Positions 25,575-35,090 of a DNA stretch of 64,000 bases are shown one piece after another. A program made the translations under genes and the position numbers. Positions within the stretch are counted from its first letter, which is position 1. Every line of letters starts with the position of its first letter. The notes beneath the pieces are model-generated. The model did not search any database. It was not told where the DNA came from and saw nothing but the letters and a program-made list of their open reading frames with translations. Source of the stretch: Chloracidobacterium sp. GTDB taxonomy: Bacteria > Acidobacteriota > Blastocatellia > Pyrinomonadales > Pyrinomonadaceae. The DNA lies in the NCBI GenBank assembly GCA_016711345.1, contig JADJTD010000001.1, forward strand, positions 2,232,001 through 2,296,000, in the 5' to 3' direction.

Positions 25575-25603
25575 TTAACAAATCGGCTGAAATCTGATAT
25601 TGT
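25575..25603 (+). promoter_or_regulatory. Promoter of the M14 carboxypeptidase gene
   Basis: TTAACA (25575-25580) and TATTGT (25598-25603) are separated by 17 bases. The expected leader is about 26 nt and contains GAGG before the ATG at 25636. Confidence 0.5.
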
Positions 25604-25635
25604 TCACTTCTATCTACCAAACGAGGTTTTCCGCT

Positions 25636-27249
25636 ATGAGAATTCTGCTGATCTTTACGCTTTTGTTGGCAATTTCCGTATCAGTCTTTGCACAAGACAA
25701 GGTCTCCTTACCTGATCGACAGGTCATGGCCCGCGTTACGGTTTCAAGCGACGCCGAAATGCAGCGAGTGATCGGCCTTGGGCTCGACCTGATGGAATAT
25801 CGTGAGGGTGATGACCTTTTATTTCTAACTACTCAGCAGCAGGTCAACGACCTAAGAAACTTGGGTCTCAATGCTCGTGTGGACGAGAAATTAACAGCCG
25901 AATTCGCAGTTCAAAGCAGGCCAGAGACATTTCAGGGCGGCTATCGGACCGTCGAGGAAACCTATGCATTCTTAAATCAAATGGAGACGACCTATCCAAA
26001 GCTTGCAGAGGTTTTTAGATACGGCCAAAGCTGGGAAAAAATGCAAAACCCGCTCAACGGCTATGATCTCACCGGTATAAAACTTACAAACAGAGATAAT
26101 CGCGGCAATAAACCGAAATTGTTAATTCAGGGCGGCATACACGCCCGCGAGCTTGTTCCGCCCGAGATGGCAACGCGGTTCGCCCAGTATTTGTTGTCGA
26201 ATTACGATAAGGATGCCGACGCGACCTGGCTGCTCAACGAACACGAGATATACATTATTCCGATCTTCAATCCCGACGGCCGCAAGATCGCCGAGACCGG
26301 CCTAATGAAACGGAAAAACACAAATAATCTAACAGGTAACTGCACAGGGACACTTACCGGAATTGATCTTAATCGTAATTATTCTTTTTGGTGGGGAAGC
26401 GTCAATTTTCCATCTGATCCTCCGTGCGGCGAAACGTGGCCGGGCCTCGAACCGGCTTCGGAGCCGGAAGTTAATTCGGTTCAGGCCTTGATATTGTCAC
26501 TATTCCCCGATCAGCGTGAGCCGGACAGAAGTTCTCCGGCACCGATCGATGCTACCGGCGTTTTTCTCGATATGCACTCCTACGGCAATCTTGTTCTGTA
26601 TCCATGGGGCGAAGATGACCTGCCGCCGCCAAATCCCCAGCTAGCCACGATCGCCGGGAGGATGGCAGGCTACAACGGCTACAACCCGATCCAGAGCATA
26701 AACCTTTATCCTACGAGCGGAACGGCACATGACTTTGCCTACGGCGAACTTGGAGTCGCAGGCCTCGGTATGGAAACAGGCCTTAGCTCAGGAAGCTGCG
26801 GCGGATTTATGCCGCCGTATTCCTGTCTGGACGGCGGCACGAACGGTAATTTTTGGAACCTTAATCGTCCTGTCTTGCTTTATCTAGCAAAGATCGTCCG
26901 TACGCCATTTATGACCAGCGAAGGACCTACCACTGAAACCCTGACGAGTAACCGAACAAGGCTCAATCGTTATTCGCTTCGAGCTCAGATCACGGATCAA
27001 TTCAGCGGTAATCAGAGCATTGCGGGAGCCGAGGTTTACATCAATGTGCCCCCTTGGCGCGGCGGAACACCCATAGCGATGACACCTGAGGACGGCAATT
27101 TCAACAGCTCGACAGAATTTGCAGCCGCTAACATAACATGTCCGCCGGGAAGGCATATGTTGTTTGTTAGAGGGCGAGATTCGGCAGGGAATTGGGGCAC
27201 GATGACCGCAGTTTTTACTATGCCAAACGCAAGTGGTGGTGATAACTGA
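25636..27249 (+). CDS. Exported M14 family zinc carboxypeptidase
   Basis: This 537-residue protein has a signal peptide (MRILLIFTLLLAISVSVFAQ). The zinc-carboxypeptidase core has the metal motif HARE (GGIHARELVPPE), IIPIFNPDGR, DLNRNYSFWWG, the third ligand in DMHSYGNLVLYPWG, and the catalytic Glu in GLGMETGLS. A C-terminal beta-sandwich-like part (residues about 430-535, AQITDQFSGNQSIAGAEVYINVPPW) probably binds substrate or the cell surface. It would remove C-terminal residues from peptides outside the inner membrane, complementing the M1 aminopeptidase just upstream. Confidence 0.92.
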   Translation: MRILLIFTLLLAISVSVFAQDKVSLPDRQVMARVTVSSDAEMQRVIGLGLDLMEYREGDDLLFLTTQQQVNDLRNLGLNARVDEKLTAEFAVQSRPETFQGGYRTVEETYAFLNQMETTYPKLAEVFRYGQSWEKMQNPLNGYDLTGIKLTNRDNRGNKPKLLIQGGIHARELVPPEMATRFAQYLLSNYDKDADATWLLNEHEIYIIPIFNPDGRKIAETGLMKRKNTNNLTGNCTGTLTGIDLNRNYSFWWGSVNFPSDPPCGETWPGLEPASEPEVNSVQALILSLFPDQREPDRSSPAPIDATGVFLDMHSYGNLVLYPWGEDDLPPPNPQLATIAGRMAGYNGYNPIQSINLYPTSGTAHDFAYGELGVAGLGMETGLSSGSCGGFMPPYSCLDGGTNGNFWNLNRPVLLYLAKIVRTPFMTSEGPTTETLTSNRTRLNRYSLRAQITDQFSGNQSIAGAEVYINVPPWRGGTPIAMTPEDGNFNSSTEFAAANITCPPGRHMLFVRGRDSAGNWGTMTAVFTMPNASGGDN

Positions 27250-27266
27250 TTCGTCTAGTTCGTCGC

Positions 27267-27344
27267 TGCAAAAAGCCCGCACGTAAGTAAGGGCGGTACA
27301 CTCAACTTGAATGTACCGCCCTTACTTAGGTGTGGGCTTTTGCA
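27267..27344. repeat. Dispersed palindromic element, copy D
   Basis: This is the best-preserved copy: TGCAAAAAGCCCGCACGTAA with GTAAGGGCGGTACA on the left, and TGTACCGCCCTTAC with GTGTGGGCTTTTGCA on the right, around a short loop. It lies between the M14 gene stop and the Rrf2 promoter, and could form a very stable hairpin that insulates the two. Confidence 0.85.
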
Positions 27345-27361
27345 TAGGTCATTCTCTAATC

Positions 27362-27390
27362 TTGACACAAAAGTAATGATTTGAGATTAT
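27362..27390 (+). promoter_or_regulatory. Promoter of the rrf2-suf operon
   Basis: TTGACA (27362-27367) and GATTAT (27385-27390) have 17-base spacing. Transcription would start about 13 bases before the ATG at 27410. This leaves no room for a usual ribosome-binding site. Confidence 0.6.
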
Positions 27391-27409
27391 TTGGTCATAG
27401 GTTCGTCTT

Positions 27410-27889
27410 ATGAAGATCTCGGCACAAGAAGAATATGGGCTGCGTTGCCTGGTACAGCTTGCAAATTTAGGCGATGGTGAGAGCTTGACGCTGCCGCAGA
27501 TCGCCGAACGCGAAGGCATTTCGACTGCGAACGCTGGCAAGCTTATGTGGCTCCTAAACAAAGCAGGTTTCGTACATTCAACACGCGGAACCAAGGGCGG
27601 GTACTTTCTGGCGCGTCCGGCGGGTGATATTCGCCTCAGTGAGATAATTAGGGTTCTGGATCAGGACGTGCTCACCAAGCACTGCGACAGTTACACAGGC
27701 GTTTTGGAATCATGTGTTCACAAGGGCGATTGCGGCATAAGGCCTGTGATCGTTGGGCTGCACGAGATCGTGGAAAACGCACTTTCGCAAATCACGCTCG
27801 CGCAGCTTGTCGGATCTGAAAGCTCGGTCGATGCGATGTTCCACTCGATTCGAGGTATTCACCGCACCATCGAACCGCAAAGAATTTAA
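27410..27889 (+). CDS. Rrf2/IscR-type iron-sulfur cluster-sensing repressor
   Basis: This 159-residue winged-helix regulator begins MKISAQEEYGLRCLVQLA, with the recognition region GISTANAGKLMWLLNKAGFVHSTRGTKGGYFLARP. Cysteines C92, C102 and C108 (KHCDSY, ESCVHK, GDCGIRP) fit the [2Fe-2S] ligand region of IscR (C92, C98, C104 in E. coli), though the first spacing is longer. As the first gene before sufB, it very probably controls the suf operon in response to cluster supply. The -10 region lies close to the start codon, so self-repression by promoter overlap is plausible. Confidence 0.9.
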   Translation: MKISAQEEYGLRCLVQLANLGDGESLTLPQIAEREGISTANAGKLMWLLNKAGFVHSTRGTKGGYFLARPAGDIRLSEIIRVLDQDVLTKHCDSYTGVLESCVHKGDCGIRPVIVGLHEIVENALSQITLAQLVGSESSVDAMFHSIRGIHRTIEPQRI

Positions 27890-27897
27890 GAAGGTTT

Positions 27898-27948
27898 GCC
27901 ACGAATGACACAATTTACACAAATTGGATTTTTTGTGAAATTCGTGGC
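27898..27948. repeat. GCCACGAATGACAC-type palindrome between rrf2 and sufB
   Basis: GCCACGAAT at 27898-27906 pairs with ATTCGTGGC at 27940-27948, and ACACAAA with TTTTGTG inside. It resembles the hairpins at 25503 and 50977 in layout. In the operon it could moderate expression of sufB relative to the regulator. Confidence 0.6.
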
Positions 27949-27956
27949 TAAAAAAT

Positions 27957-29396
<1,440 letters not shown>

Positions 29397-29398
29397 GA

Positions 29399-29632
29399 AT
29401 GTTTTCGAAGACAGTCAAAATCGAATTGAACTCCGATGAGGCTCTGATTTTATTCGAGTTTCTTAGCAGATATTCCGATACAGATGATTTAAAAATCGCA
29501 GACCAGTCGGAACAGCGGGTTCTGTGGAATTTGTGTTGTGATTTAGAAAAGCATCTTATCGAACCATTCTTCAAAAACTATCGAGAGTTGCTTGAAGCCG
29601 CGCGATCAAAAATAAAGGATTCAACGGAATGA
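29399..29632 (+). CDS. Small hypothetical protein between sufB and ridA
   Basis: This 77-residue soluble protein (MFSKTVKIELNSDEALILFEFLSRYSD) is rich in acidic residues and predicted helical (QRVLWNLCCDLEKHLIEPFFKNYRELLEAARSKI). It begins two bases after the sufB stop and overlaps the ridA start (ATGA), so it is clearly part of the operon. I do not recognise the family. It may only be a passenger. Confidence 0.65.
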   Translation: MFSKTVKIELNSDEALILFEFLSRYSDTDDLKIADQSEQRVLWNLCCDLEKHLIEPFFKNYRELLEAARSKIKDSTE

Positions 29633-30009
29633 ATAAGATACAACCACCCGACCAGCCGCAACCTAAAGGCCATTACAGCCCGGGGATCGAGCATAACGGT
29701 TTGATCTATGTTTCTGGGCAATTGCCAATGTCGCTGGATACGCGGGAGCCATTTACGGGGTCGATCGAGGAGCAAACGGAATTGGCTTTGAGGAATGTCG
29801 AGGCGGTTTTGCATGCAGCGGGGAGCGGCCTCGATCATGTTTTGCAGATGACGATATATGTTTCGGATATGGAGCTTTGGGGTCGTGTGAATGAAACTTA
29901 TGCTTGCGTTATGGGCGAGCATCGTCCCGCGAGGGCGATGATACCGGTCAAGGACCTTCATTTTGGAACGAAGATTGAGATACAGGCGATTGCTGCCGTT
30001 AAAGACTAG
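29629..30009 (+). CDS. ridA: RidA family enamine/imine deaminase
   Basis: RidA-type proteins hydrolyse reactive enamines formed by PLP enzymes to stable keto acids. The 126-residue product has the fold's hallmarks: GLIYVSGQLPMS, EEQTELALRNVEAVLHAAGSG, VLQMTIYVSDMELWGRVNE and the PARAMIPVKDL segment with the conserved Arg. It is embedded in the suf operon with ATGA overlap to the upstream gene. SufS, a PLP enzyme, lies downstream; a functional link is possible but unproven. Confidence 0.9.
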   Translation: MNKIQPPDQPQPKGHYSPGIEHNGLIYVSGQLPMSLDTREPFTGSIEEQTELALRNVEAVLHAAGSGLDHVLQMTIYVSDMELWGRVNETYACVMGEHRPARAMIPVKDLHFGTKIEIQAIAAVKD

Positions 30010-30010
30010 G

Positions 30011-30250
30011 ATGCAGTATTTCGGGATAGATTGGCTAGCGACGGTTGCCGGATTGGCGGGCGTTTACTTATTAGGCAGTAAGAATAAGTACGGCTTTTTG
30101 ATAATGATGATCGCGAGTGTTAGTTGGATGACTGTCGGGTTTTTGATCCAGAGTTGGGCGTTGATTCTTGGTAGTGCGGTTTTCTTTTCGCTTCACGTTC
30201 GCGGATGGGTCAAATGGCGACGCGAAGCGAGAGTGGATTCGATGTTATGA
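30011..30250 (+). CDS. Small membrane protein, function unknown
   Basis: This protein of 79 residues begins at MQYFGIDWLATVAGLAGVY, with two or three hydrophobic helices (LATVAGLAGVYLLG, GFLIMMIASVSWMTVGFLIQSWALILGSAVFFSL) and a basic C-terminus (RGWVKWRREAR). Small proteins of this type resemble a fragment of PnuC-like transporters, but the match is weak. It lies one base after ridA and overlaps the phzF-like start by four bases (ATGA), hence translational coupling. Confidence 0.6.
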   Translation: MQYFGIDWLATVAGLAGVYLLGSKNKYGFLIMMIASVSWMTVGFLIQSWALILGSAVFFSLHVRGWVKWRREARVDSML

Positions 30251-31056
30251 AGTTAGAAATTTTTCAGGTAGATGCGTTTACAAATAAACCGTTCGGCGGC
30301 AACCCGGCGGCGGTTGTTCCGCTTGATGCGTGGCTGTCGGACGAGACTATGCTCGCGATAGCGGCAGAGAACAATCTTGCCGAGACGGCATTTTTTGTAA
30401 AGAACGGCGAACAATATGACATTCGATGGTTCACACCAAAGGTGGAAGTAAATTTGTGTGGACACGCAACTCTGGCGAGTGCGCATGTGATCTTCAACGA
30501 ATTGGAACTTGAATCTTCCGATATCAAATTTCACTCGCACAGGAGCGGCGAACTCGGCGTGACGAAAGACGGCGATTTACTTGTTCTCGATTTCCCTGCG
30601 TATCCAATGAAAGAGATCGAGCCAATAAAGATGCTGGTCGCGGCAGCGCCGCTAAGATATTGGGAATCGCAGGGCAATATGCTGTTCCTTTTGCTTGAAG
30701 ATCAAAAAGCCGTCCAAGATCTGCAGCCCGATATGCATGATGTAATTAAGCTGCCCTACGACGAAGTGATTATAACGGCACCGGGTGACGATTGCGATTT
30801 TGCATCGAGAATGTTTGCGCCGCGCATTGGCATTCCCGAAGATCCGGTTACTGGTGCGATACATTGCTCGCTAATACCACATTGGGCTGGCGTGCTTGGG
30901 AAAAATGAGTTGTTTGCACGACAAGTTTCTGCTCGAGGCGGGGAACTTTTTTGTCAACTCGCAGGCGACAGAGTAAAGATCGGTGGTAACGCTGTGCTTT
31001 ATTTGAAAGGTGAGATTTTTGTAGAGGAAACATCAAAAAATGTTGTTGGAAGTTAA
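30247..31056 (+). CDS. PhzF family isomerase/epimerase-like protein
   Basis: This 269-residue product is of the PhzF superfamily, two-domain enzymes with the DAP-epimerase-like fold that move a proton on substrates such as trans-2,3-dihydro-3-hydroxyanthranilate. It has FQVDAFTNKPFGGNPAAVVPL, the active-site Glu in NNLAETAFF, LCGHATLASAHVIF, FAPRIGIPEDPVTGAIHCSLIPHW. Most genomic members have unknown substrates. The ATG at 30247 overlaps the preceding stop; its own end overlaps sufC by 17 bases. Its place in a suf operon is unusual. Confidence 0.9.
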   Translation: MKLEIFQVDAFTNKPFGGNPAAVVPLDAWLSDETMLAIAAENNLAETAFFVKNGEQYDIRWFTPKVEVNLCGHATLASAHVIFNELELESSDIKFHSHRSGELGVTKDGDLLVLDFPAYPMKEIEPIKMLVAAAPLRYWESQGNMLFLLLEDQKAVQDLQPDMHDVIKLPYDEVIITAPGDDCDFASRMFAPRIGIPEDPVTGAIHCSLIPHWAGVLGKNELFARQVSARGGELFCQLAGDRVKIGGNAVLYLKGEIFVEETSKNVVGS

Positions 31057-31792
31057 AGATCTGCATGCCGGCATCGACGGCAAAGAAATTTTGAAAGGCT
31101 TGAATCTTCAGGTCAAAAAGGGTGAAGTTCACGCCATAATGGGGCCTAATGGGTCGGGCAAATCGACTTTGTCGAAGGTGCTTGCGGGACATCCGAGCTA
31201 CGAGGTGACTTCGGGCGAGGTGCTTTACGAGGGCAAGAACCTGCTCGACCTCGAACCTGACGAACGTGCCCGTTCAGGTGTCTTTATGGCGTTTCAATAC
31301 CCGATCGAGGTGCCAGGGGTTTCTAATTCGCAATTTCTCCGTCTTGCTTATAATGAAAAAATGAAGCATATAGGCGAGGAAGAACTCGACCCGCTCGAAT
31401 TCAACGACTATCTGAAGGAAAAGGCCAAGATCGTTGATATGAGCAGCGAGTTTTTCAAACGCTCGGTCAACGAAGGCTTTTCTGGCGGCGAAAAGAAACG
31501 TAACGAGATACTGCAAATGGCCGTTCTTGCCCCTAAACTTGCGATCCTTGATGAAACCGATTCCGGACTCGACATCGACGCATTACGGATCGTCGCCGAA
31601 GGCGTGAATACGCTCCGAAGCGCTGATAACGCCATCATCCTTGTCACACATTACCAACGGCTGCTCAATTTCATTGTGCCTGACGTGGTTCACGTCCTCG
31701 CCGGCGGCAAGATCGTCAAAGAAGGCGGCAAGGAACTCGCTCTCGAACTCGAAGAAAAAGGCTACGATTGGGTCAAAGGAGCTGCTCACTAA
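31040..31792 (+). CDS. sufC: Fe-S assembly ATPase SufC
   Basis: SufC is an ABC-type ATPase that powers cluster assembly on SufB/SufD. The 250-residue product has Walker A GPNGSGKST, the Q-loop in FMAFQYPIEVPGVSN, the signature FSGGEKKRNEILQM, Walker B LAILDETDSGLDIDAL, and the switch His in LVTHYQRLL. The start lies within the end of the phzF-like gene. A membrane glycosyltransferase follows with a two-base gap, before sufD. Confidence 0.97.
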   Translation: MLLEVKDLHAGIDGKEILKGLNLQVKKGEVHAIMGPNGSGKSTLSKVLAGHPSYEVTSGEVLYEGKNLLDLEPDERARSGVFMAFQYPIEVPGVSNSQFLRLAYNEKMKHIGEEELDPLEFNDYLKEKAKIVDMSSEFFKRSVNEGFSGGEKKRNEILQMAVLAPKLAILDETDSGLDIDALRIVAEGVNTLRSADNAIILVTHYQRLLNFIVPDVVHVLAGGKIVKEGGKELALELEEKGYDWVKGAAH

Positions 31793-31794
31793 AA

Positions 31795-33927
31795 ATGTCC
31801 CAAGCAACGACACAAAAAGGCAGCAGCATGACCGCGATCAGCTTCGCGGTTTTTGCTGTTGTGTGTATCGTTGCTTTTTTGGCATATCGCGGCAGTGATA
31901 TTGGGCAGTTGCCAAAGTTTATTGTAAATTTTGGCGGCGGGCCGCTTACTGGCGAGTTGGTATTTGACTGCCTGATTGGTATTTTGGTCGCCATTTTTAT
32001 CTTTCAAGCTTGCATTGGTGTCGGCAAACAGGTTTGTCGATTTATCATGCCATCGTGGATCGAAAGTAGTTCTGTTTGGCTTTTACTAGGTGGCCTTACT
32101 GCTGTTGGTGCAGCAACGTGGTCGATTATCTGGTTTTTTTTAGGTCTTGTTGGATTGTATACACCGGTTGCCGCAATCGCCTCAATCGCATTTGGAAATA
32201 TCTTACTTGCTGTTCCTACGGGGAGAGCTAAATCGGGCAACGTGGATTATAGATATTGGAATGGAAAGTCGATAGGTGAATGGATATATGTGACATTGGG
32301 AATGTTTCCAATCTTTCTTGGATTGATTGCGGCTCTTGCTCCGCTAACTGCGAAGGACTCTCTGCTCTATCATTTCGCTGTACCAAAGGCGTTTATTGCC
32401 CAACACAGTAATGCCTTCATCGACGGCAATATTGCGAGCTATTTGTCCCTAGGGGCTGAAATGCACCCAGTTTGGGCTATGTTGCTTGGCGGGCTTTTTA
32501 GTCCTCGTGCTGCAGAAGCCGCTGCGGGGGCAATTATCTTTTTGTTCTTTCCTTTACTGCTCCTGACTATCTATGGTTGGTCGCGCGAGATTGGTATCTC
32601 ACGTCATTGGGCATTATTAGCAACCGCTTTGGTGACGACTGTGCCGACGGCTTATCATGTTGCGTCGAGCGGATACATAGATCTTTCGCTTGCTCTTTAT
32701 GTGACGCTTGCGGCGTATGGATTGACGCGTTGGTGGAAGGAGCAAACTTGGGGCTGGGTGATACTGATCGGCATATTTCTTGGTGCGGCGTTGTCGGTTA
32801 AGTTGACGACTGTGTTTGTGATCGCGGCATTCGCACTGATCATTCTATTGCGTGCGAGGAACCCAGTCGCTATCGCTCCCGGTTCTGACACTGCGGTTGT
32901 CGTTAGCCCGGGCAAGATTGTCATGGGCGGATTTGCGGCGTTGTTTCTCGCTGGCGTGATCGCTTCGCCGTGGTACATGCGCACTTGGGTCGCGACCGGC
33001 AGTCCTGTCTTCCCTTTTTATATGAGCATCTGGCCCGGTAAGGCTGCGGGCTGGGATGTTGAGCGTTCGAACCTGTTTCAGGGAATGAATTCGCAATACG
33101 GCGGCGTTGATACGGACAAGATCAATTATCTGACGGCGCCCGTTCGCTTGTCAGTCGCCGCACAACCCGAGCAGCCTGCGAATTATGACGGCGTGCTTGG
33201 CGTTGCATTCTTGATCGGATTGCCGCTGCTGATTTGGGCATTGTGGAAATTTGATCTTGCAGTTGAGATCAAAATAATGGCGGGCGTTGCGGGCGTGATG
33301 TATCTCTTCTGGCTGTTTTCGAGTGAACAGCTAAGATACCTTTTGCCGATAGCTCCGCTGCTTGCTATAGCTATTGCGGCGTCGGCGGAAAAGATCGGAA
33401 ACGGTATTAGTAAAGTTGCTCAATACGCACTTGTTGCTGCATCAGTCTGCGGTATTCTTACAACGCTTGCATGGTTTTGCCAAAAGGCCCCGCTTCGCGT
33501 CGTGCTTGGCGGTGAAACTCGCGACCAGTATCTGGCGCGTAATCTCGATTACTATTCATACTACCAATGGCTAAATACCGAGACGCCACCGGATGCCAAA
33601 GTATGGCTCATCAACATGCGTCGCGATACTTACAACATCGAGCGGCCAATTTTTTCGGATTATCTGTTTGAAGATTGGACGTTGCGAAAGATGGTTTGGG
33701 AATCAAACTCCGCGCAGGAACTGCGCACCAAAACAGCCGCGATGGGCATCAAATATGTATTGACGCGGCACGATTTTTTGTTTGATTATGACCGCTCGAC
33801 ACTCGTGGATGACAAGAAACCGCGTGCGGAAAATGAAGCGAAATTAAAGATCGCAAAAGATCTTATTTTGGATACTGCAAACACGATCAAGAGCGATAAC
33901 AAGTTTAGTTTGGTAAAGGTATTTTAG
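31795..33927 (+). CDS. Polytopic membrane protein, GT39/PMT-like glycosyltransferase
   Basis: This protein has 710 residues from the ATG at 31795 (MSQATTQKGSS). It has about 12 hydrophobic segments and a C-terminal soluble part. The early loop APLTAKDSLLYHFAVPKAFIAQH resembles the Asp-containing loop of dolichyl-phosphate-mannose mannosyltransferase-like (PMT_2) proteins, which move sugars from lipid carriers onto acceptors on the outer face of the membrane. It lies between sufC and sufD with tiny gaps (2 and 4 bases), so it is co-transcribed although it has no obvious Fe-S role. Confidence 0.75.
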   Translation: MSQATTQKGSSMTAISFAVFAVVCIVAFLAYRGSDIGQLPKFIVNFGGGPLTGELVFDCLIGILVAIFIFQACIGVGKQVCRFIMPSWIESSSVWLLLGGLTAVGAATWSIIWFFLGLVGLYTPVAAIASIAFGNILLAVPTGRAKSGNVDYRYWNGKSIGEWIYVTLGMFPIFLGLIAALAPLTAKDSLLYHFAVPKAFIAQHSNAFIDGNIASYLSLGAEMHPVWAMLLGGLFSPRAAEAAAGAIIFLFFPLLLLTIYGWSREIGISRHWALLATALVTTVPTAYHVASSGYIDLSLALYVTLAAYGLTRWWKEQTWGWVILIGIFLGAALSVKLTTVFVIAAFALIILLRARNPVAIAPGSDTAVVVSPGKIVMGGFAALFLAGVIASPWYMRTWVATGSPVFPFYMSIWPGKAAGWDVERSNLFQGMNSQYGGVDTDKINYLTAPVRLSVAAQPEQPANYDGVLGVAFLIGLPLLIWALWKFDLAVEIKIMAGVAGVMYLFWLFSSEQLRYLLPIAPLLAIAIAASAEKIGNGISKVAQYALVAASVCGILTTLAWFCQKAPLRVVLGGETRDQYLARNLDYYSYYQWLNTETPPDAKVWLINMRRDTYNIERPIFSDYLFEDWTLRKMVWESNSAQELRTKTAAMGIKYVLTRHDFLFDYDRSTLVDDKKPRAENEAKLKIAKDLILDTANTIKSDNKFSLVKVF

Positions 33928-33931
33928 AGAA

Positions 33932-35089
33932 ATGGTATCAACAACAGCCGTAATGGAATCACAATTTACGGAACAATTTAGAGAGTTTTTGAAAGCGGAA
34001 ACCGATGCCGGTTTGCGAAAGCTGCGCGAAGATGCGTTTGCGATATTTTCACAATTGGGCTTCCCGACCGTTAAGGACGAAGATTGGAAATATACAAATG
34101 TTGCTCCGATCGCAAAAGAGAAGTGGGTTGTTACTCCTTTTCGTCCTGACTTCTCGCCTTCGGGCGAGAAGTCAGGAGAAAGGTTAGGTAAATTCAACTG
34201 TCGCCGAAGCGGTTTTGCCGCTCTGAATCTTGCATTTGCCAATTTTGAAGTTATTCATATTGCGAAAGACACAAGTGTCGAGAAACCGATCGAATTGTCG
34301 TTTGCGGCGGATGAAAATACTGTGATTTTTCCGCATGTTCTGGTTATCGCCGAAGCTGGAAGCAAAGCCACTATTATTGAAACATATGCTTCACAAACAA
34401 AGAGCTTTACTAACGCGGCAGTGCAGATCATTGTTGAGGACAACGCAAATCTGACGCATTATCGTGTGCAGAAAGAATCGGCTGACGCCTTTCACATTGG
34501 TACAACCGAGGTAGCTCTCGGTGCAGGGAGTCGATACGATTCGACCAATATAAATCTTGGCAGTGCGATCTCGCGGCACGGCATTGACCTGAAATTCACC
34601 TCGGAAGGCGGCGAGGCGTTCGTAGATGGTTTGTATATGCTCAACGGGTCGCAGCACAGCGACACGCATTCGGTGATAGATCATATGGTGCCAAACTGCA
34701 TTTCGCATCAGACGTACAAAGGTGTTTTGAACGACAACTCGCGCGCCGTTTTTAACGGCAAGGTTTTCGTTCGAGAAAATGCCCACGGCACCGACGCACA
34801 GCAGTCGAATAAGAATCTATTGCTATCGAACGAGGCCCGCGTCGATACCAAGCCGCAGCTTGAGATATTTAATGACGACGTGAAATGCTCGCATGGCGCA
34901 ACGGTTGGGCAGCTTGAGGAAGAAGAGTTGTTTTATTTGCTGACGCGCGGGCTTCCCGACACGCTCGCTAGAAATCTGCTGACGTACGGTTTTGCCGAGG
35001 AGATCATAAACAAGATCGGCATCGAGTCGATAAAAAAAGATCTTGATGCAGCGGTCTTGAACCGTTTGAACACGAAATTGGAAGGCTAA
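33932..35089 (+). CDS. sufD: Fe-S assembly protein SufD (with palindrome-encoded insert)
   Basis: SufD is the partner of SufB and SufC in the cluster-assembly scaffold. The 385-residue product ends with the SufBD core (GLYMLNGSQHSDTHSVIDHMVPNCISHQTYKGVLND, FNGKVFVRENAHGTDAQQSNKNLLLS, DDVKCSHGATVGQLEEEELFYLLTRGL). At residues about 71-82 the text PDFSPSGEKSGE is encoded by a perfect 15-bp inverted repeat and is foreign to the family; it falls in the variable N-terminal region, so function is likely kept. The SufS gene begins one base after the stop. Confidence 0.93.
   Translation: MVSTTAVMESQFTEQFREFLKAETDAGLRKLREDAFAIFSQLGFPTVKDEDWKYTNVAPIAKEKWVVTPFRPDFSPSGEKSGERLGKFNCRRSGFAALNLAFANFEVIHIAKDTSVEKPIELSFAADENTVIFPHVLVIAEAGSKATIIETYASQTKSFTNAAVQIIVEDNANLTHYRVQKESADAFHIGTTEVALGAGSRYDSTNINLGSAISRHGIDLKFTSEGGEAFVDGLYMLNGSQHSDTHSVIDHMVPNCISHQTYKGVLNDNSRAVFNGKVFVRENAHGTDAQQSNKNLLLSNEARVDTKPQLEIFNDDVKCSHGATVGQLEEEELFYLLTRGLPDTLARNLLTYGFAEEIINKIGIESIKKDLDAAVLNRLNTKLEG
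34144..34177. repeat. Perfect 15-bp palindrome inside sufD
   Basis: Bases 34144-34158 and 34163-34177 are exact reverse complements with a TTCG loop, a very stable hairpin (TCCTGACTTCTCGCC and its complement). It stays in frame in sufD and encodes PDFSPSGEKSG. Confidence 0.85.
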
Positions 35090-35090
35090 A

